This document shows positions 61,408 through 64,000 of a stretch of 64,000 bases of DNA, in pieces. Position numbers and translations under genes: made by a program. This stretch comes from Planctomycetaceae bacterium (GTDB taxonomy: Bacteria > Planctomycetota > Phycisphaerae > Tepidisphaerales > Tepidisphaeraceae): the NCBI GenBank assembly GCA_027487775.1, contig JAIYCY010000022.1:1-64000 (forward strand), read 5' to 3'. Each line of letters begins with the position of its first letter. Within the stretch, counting starts at the first letter, position 1. The notes beneath the pieces are model-generated. The model saw nothing but the letters and a program-made list of their open reading frames with translations. It had not been told where the DNA came from and did not search any database.

Positions 61408-64000
61408 ATGTCCAAGGACGGTCGCGATTTCGTTCATCTTCACGTTCACACGCACTACAGCATGCTCGACGGGGCATGTCGCATCCCCGATTTGGTCAAA
61501 CGCACCAAAGAGCTGGGCATGAGTGCGCTTGCCATCAGCGATCACGGCGTGATGCACGGCGCGATCGAGTTTTACAACGAGTGTAAAAAGGCTGGCATCA
61601 AGCCGATCATCGGCGTCGAAGCCTACATGGCGCCCGGCGACCGACGCGAAAGAACAACCCACGGCGGCGGTGCCGGCGATGCCGCGTTTCACCTCCTCTT
61701 GCTCGCGCAGAACATCGAAGGCTATCGCAATCTCATGAAGCTCAGCCGCATCAGCTTCATGGAAGGCTTTTATTACAAACCACGCATCGACAAAGAAACC
61801 CTCAAACAGTTCAGCGCAGGACTCATCTGCACCAGCAGTTGCCTCGGCGGAGAAGTCGCGAATGCCCTGACCAAGCGCGACGCCAAACTCGCGCGAAAGG
61901 CCGCGCAAACCTATCTCGACATCTTCGGCCCCGAGCGGTTTTACATCGAAGTCCAAAAGCACATCCCCGAACAGGACGCCGTCAATCCCGAACTCGTCGA
62001 AATCGCCAAGAAAATGGGCGTCGGCATCGTCGGCACGAATGACGTTCACTTCCTCAAATCCGACGATCATCACGCGCACAACTGCCTCTGCTGCATCTCC
62101 ACCGGAAAACAGATCGACGATCCCAAGCGGATGATTTATCCCACCCAGCTCTACCTCAAATCCCCTTCCGAGATGGCCGAGACCATGGGCCCGTGGACCG
62201 AAGCACTCGACAACACCGTTCGCATCGCGGCGATGTGCGACCTCGAACTCGATTTCAACAAACGCTACGCCCCCGTCTATCGCGTCCCGCCGGACAAGCT
62301 GCGTGACGATCTCCCGCTTCCCAGCGCACCAACGCCGAAAGAGCAGCTCGCCGATGACGAGCGCTATCTCCGCGAGCTCTGCGAGGTCGGCTTGGATTGG
62401 CGTTACGGCACACGCGATGTCAGCACTGCCATCCGCGAACGACTCGAACACGAACTCAAGATCATCTGCATGAAGCAGTTCTGCAGCTACTTCCTCATCG
62501 TCTGGGACTTCTGCAACTACGCTCGCGATCATGGCATCCCGGTCGGCGCGCGTGGTTCGGGTGTCGGCACGATGGTCGGATATCTGCTCGGACTCTGTAA
62601 TGTCGATCCGCTCCGCTACGGACTGCTCTTTGAACGATTCATGGATCCCAGCCGTAACGAAATGCCCGATATCGATATCGACATCTGCCAGGACGGTCGA
62701 TCCAAAGTGCTCGAATACGTCCGCAACAAATACGGACACGTCGCCCAGATCGTCACCTTCGGCACACTGGCCGCCAAAGCCGCCATCAAAGACGTCTGCC
62801 GCGTGCAGGGCATCGACCTCGGCATCGCCAACAAGCTAAGCGGACTCGTTCCCAAAAAGCCGGGCACCACCATCAAAGACGCATTCGAACAGGTCCCGGA
62901 GTTTCGATCGATGGTCGATGCAGATCCAAAGCTCGCACGCGCCGTCGAGACCGCCGAAAAACTCGAAGGCCTCTGCCGCAACGCCGGCGTGCACGCGGCC
63001 GGTGTCATCATCGCCGACCAGCCACTCGACGAACTCATCCCCCTTTGTCGCGATAAGGAAGGAAACCTCCTCACCCAATACGAAGGCCCCGTCGCCGAAA
63101 AGTGCGGCCTGCTCAAGATGGACTTCCTCGGTCTCCGCACACTCAGCGTCATCACTCGCGCTGTCGATCTCGCCAAAGCAAACCGCAAACTCCCCGACGA
63201 CTTCGACATCGAACGCATCGACTCCGCCGATCAAAAAGTACTCGACCTCTTCCGGAAAGGTCACACCGTCGGAATCTTCCAATTCGAATCCGGCGGAATG
63301 CAGGACCTGCTCATCAAAATGCAGCCCGACCGACTCGAAGACCTCATCGCCGCCAACGCACTCTATCGGCCCGGCCCGATGGACCTCATCCCCGCCTACT
63401 GCAACCGCAAGCACGGCCGCGAGAAAGTCCCGCAAGTCCACCCCATCATGGACTCCATCCTCGCAGAAACCTACGGGATCATGTGCATCCACGAGGACAC
63501 TCGCATCGCACTGTCAGACGGGGGGGAGGTGCCGATCCGGGAACTCAAGATGGGACAGTACGTTCACTCCATGAATCCGGCCTCACGCCAGATCGAGTCG
63601 CGTCAATGCCACGGCGTCGGTCCGACCCGACGAGAAGACGGCCTGAAGATCACGCTCGACAACGGGATGAGCATCACCCTCACCCGGGATCATAAGGTCA
63701 TGACTTGGAACGGTTACAAGGACGCCGGACAACTCGATCTCGACTCCGACATCGTTGCGATCGCGCGGCACGCTCGACAGGATCGCCCGACCGAACGACA
63801 TCTCGCTCCCTGGCTGGGCGCGGATGAAGATGTGGCGTACCTCATCGGCATGCTGATCGGCGACGGCTGCCTGACATCAAGCGGGTGCACCATCGCGACA
63901 GGGCGTGAATCCGATCATCGCGTGCTCTGCCGCTGGCTCAGCGACAAAATGCCATCCCTTCAGCAACATGGCTATTTCCATGGACGCAGTTGGTATCTGT
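61408..64000 (+). CDS. dnaE: DNA polymerase III alpha subunit, partial, with an intein (right-truncated by window)
   Basis: Open from ATG 61408 to the window end (864 codons). The PHP domain starts FVHLHVHTHYSMLDG and continues ALAISDHGVMHGAIEFY. The C-family polymerase core has GARGSGVGTMVGYLL, catalytic Asp in MPDIDIDIC (D421, D423, D425) and KMDFLGLRTLSVI (D572). IFQFESGGMQDLL and NALYRPGPMDLIPAY follow. At residue 693 the conserved YGIM is followed by CIHEDTRIALSDGGEV instead of the expected YQEQ region, where an intein begins (listed separately). DnaE is the replicative polymerase; the host protein can be active only after splicing. Confidence 0.95.
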   Translation, partial: MSKDGRDFVHLHVHTHYSMLDGACRIPDLVKRTKELGMSALAISDHGVMHGAIEFYNECKKAGIKPIIGVEAYMAPGDRRERTTHGGGAGDAAFHLLLLAQNIEGYRNLMKLSRISFMEGFYYKPRIDKETLKQFSAGLICTSSCLGGEVANALTKRDAKLARKAAQTYLDIFGPERFYIEVQKHIPEQDAVNPELVEIAKKMGVGIVGTNDVHFLKSDDHHAHNCLCCISTGKQIDDPKRMIYPTQLYLKSPSEMAETMGPWTEALDNTVRIAAMCDLELDFNKRYAPVYRVPPDKLRDDLPLPSAPTPKEQLADDERYLRELCEVGLDWRYGTRDVSTAIRERLEHELKIICMKQFCSYFLIVWDFCNYARDHGIPVGARGSGVGTMVGYLLGLCNVDPLRYGLLFERFMDPSRNEMPDIDIDICQDGRSKVLEYVRNKYGHVAQIVTFGTLAAKAAIKDVCRVQGIDLGIANKLSGLVPKKPGTTIKDAFEQVPEFRSMVDADPKLARAVETAEKLEGLCRNAGVHAAGVIIADQPLDELIPLCRDKEGNLLTQYEGPVAEKCGLLKMDFLGLRTLSVITRAVDLAKANRKLPDDFDIERIDSADQKVLDLFRKGHTVGIFQFESGGMQDLLIKMQPDRLEDLIAANALYRPGPMDLIPAYCNRKHGREKVPQVHPIMDSILAETYGIMCIHEDTRIALSDGGEVPIRELKMGQYVHSMNPASRQIESRQCHGVGPTRREDGLKITLDNGMSITLTRDHKVMTWNGYKDAGQLDLDSDIVAIARHARQDRPTERHLAPWLGADEDVAYLIGMLIGDGCLTSSGCTIATGRESDHRVLCRWLSDKMPSLQQHGYFHGRSWYL
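63484..64000 (+). other. Intein in dnaE, 5' part, with LAGLIDADG endonuclease motif
   Basis: In frame with dnaE from Cys693 (TGC 63484-63486), the sequence CIHEDTRIALSDGGEVPIRE is intein block A. Block B is ITLTRDHKVMTW, with Thr759 and His762 at the positions that help the first splicing step. Block C, YLIGMLIGDGCL with Asp819, is the first LAGLIDADG endonuclease helix. The C-terminal blocks (second LAGLIDADG, HN, +1 nucleophile) lie beyond the window. The insertion interrupts the polymerase just before the universally conserved YQEQVM region. Confidence 0.93.

Overview
The window reads as chromosomal DNA from a planctomycete, most likely of the Phycisphaerae type. This is an inference from protein hallmarks: two very large secreted proteins carry the planctomycete LEPR-XLL type N-terminal motif (LERRRLLS, LEQRRLLS). 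Three pseudopilin-like proteins have the FTLVELLVVIGI-type leader, with a TYRHG or DHGG...ADGHV-like C-terminus. There is also a PEP-CTERM protein, dockerin-like repeats, several eukaryote-like Ser/Thr kinases and many TPR or propeller envelope proteins. The DNA is GC-rich and most genes strongly prefer C-ending codons. No rRNA, tRNA, CRISPR array, transposase or prophage is visible.

Layout. 1-16.4 kb: membrane protein, GDP-fucose synthase-like epimerase, pseudopilin, giant LEPR-XLL/dockerin metalloprotease-like protein, lipoproteins, papain-like cysteine protease, thioredoxin-like protein, TPR receptor kinase, HGSNAT/YeiB-like acyltransferase and an unusual small kinase. 16.4-20.8 kb is the accessory patch: an orphan HicB-like protein, two minisatellites, a dispersed palindrome, a probable integron attC site between two small ORFs, a palindromic MITE-like element, and a translationally coupled ABC-type ATPase plus TOPRIM/DUF4276-like nuclease pair that looks like a defence module. 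20.8-39.7 kb: envelope and TPR proteins, MBL hydrolase with a decayed gene fragment behind it, STK, PEP-CTERM metalloprotease, SufS-SufE fusion with SufT, pseudopilin, accA, membrane GTPase, LEPR-XLL S53-like protease and a cytochrome-like secreted protein. 40-53.6 kb: fused indolepyruvate:ferredoxin oxidoreductase, pseudopilin, Xer recombinase, TolB-like propeller and lipoprotein cluster, aminotransferase and ASCH protein. 53.9-64 kb: asnB, TPR protein, SurA/PpiD-like protein, aspS and the 5' part of dnaE.

The last gene, dnaE, is interrupted by a LAGLIDADG intein that begins at 63484 and runs off the window. The best candidates for new biology are the ATPase/TOPRIM pair in its cassette-like setting, the dnaE intein, and the unusual catalytic residues in several secreted proteins and one kinase. 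Housekeeping functions (AccA, AsnB, AspS, DnaE, Suf) anchor the region as a stable chromosome.

All calls are from reading sequence and motifs; no database search was run. Start sites were chosen from visible ribosome-binding sites and domain boundaries.
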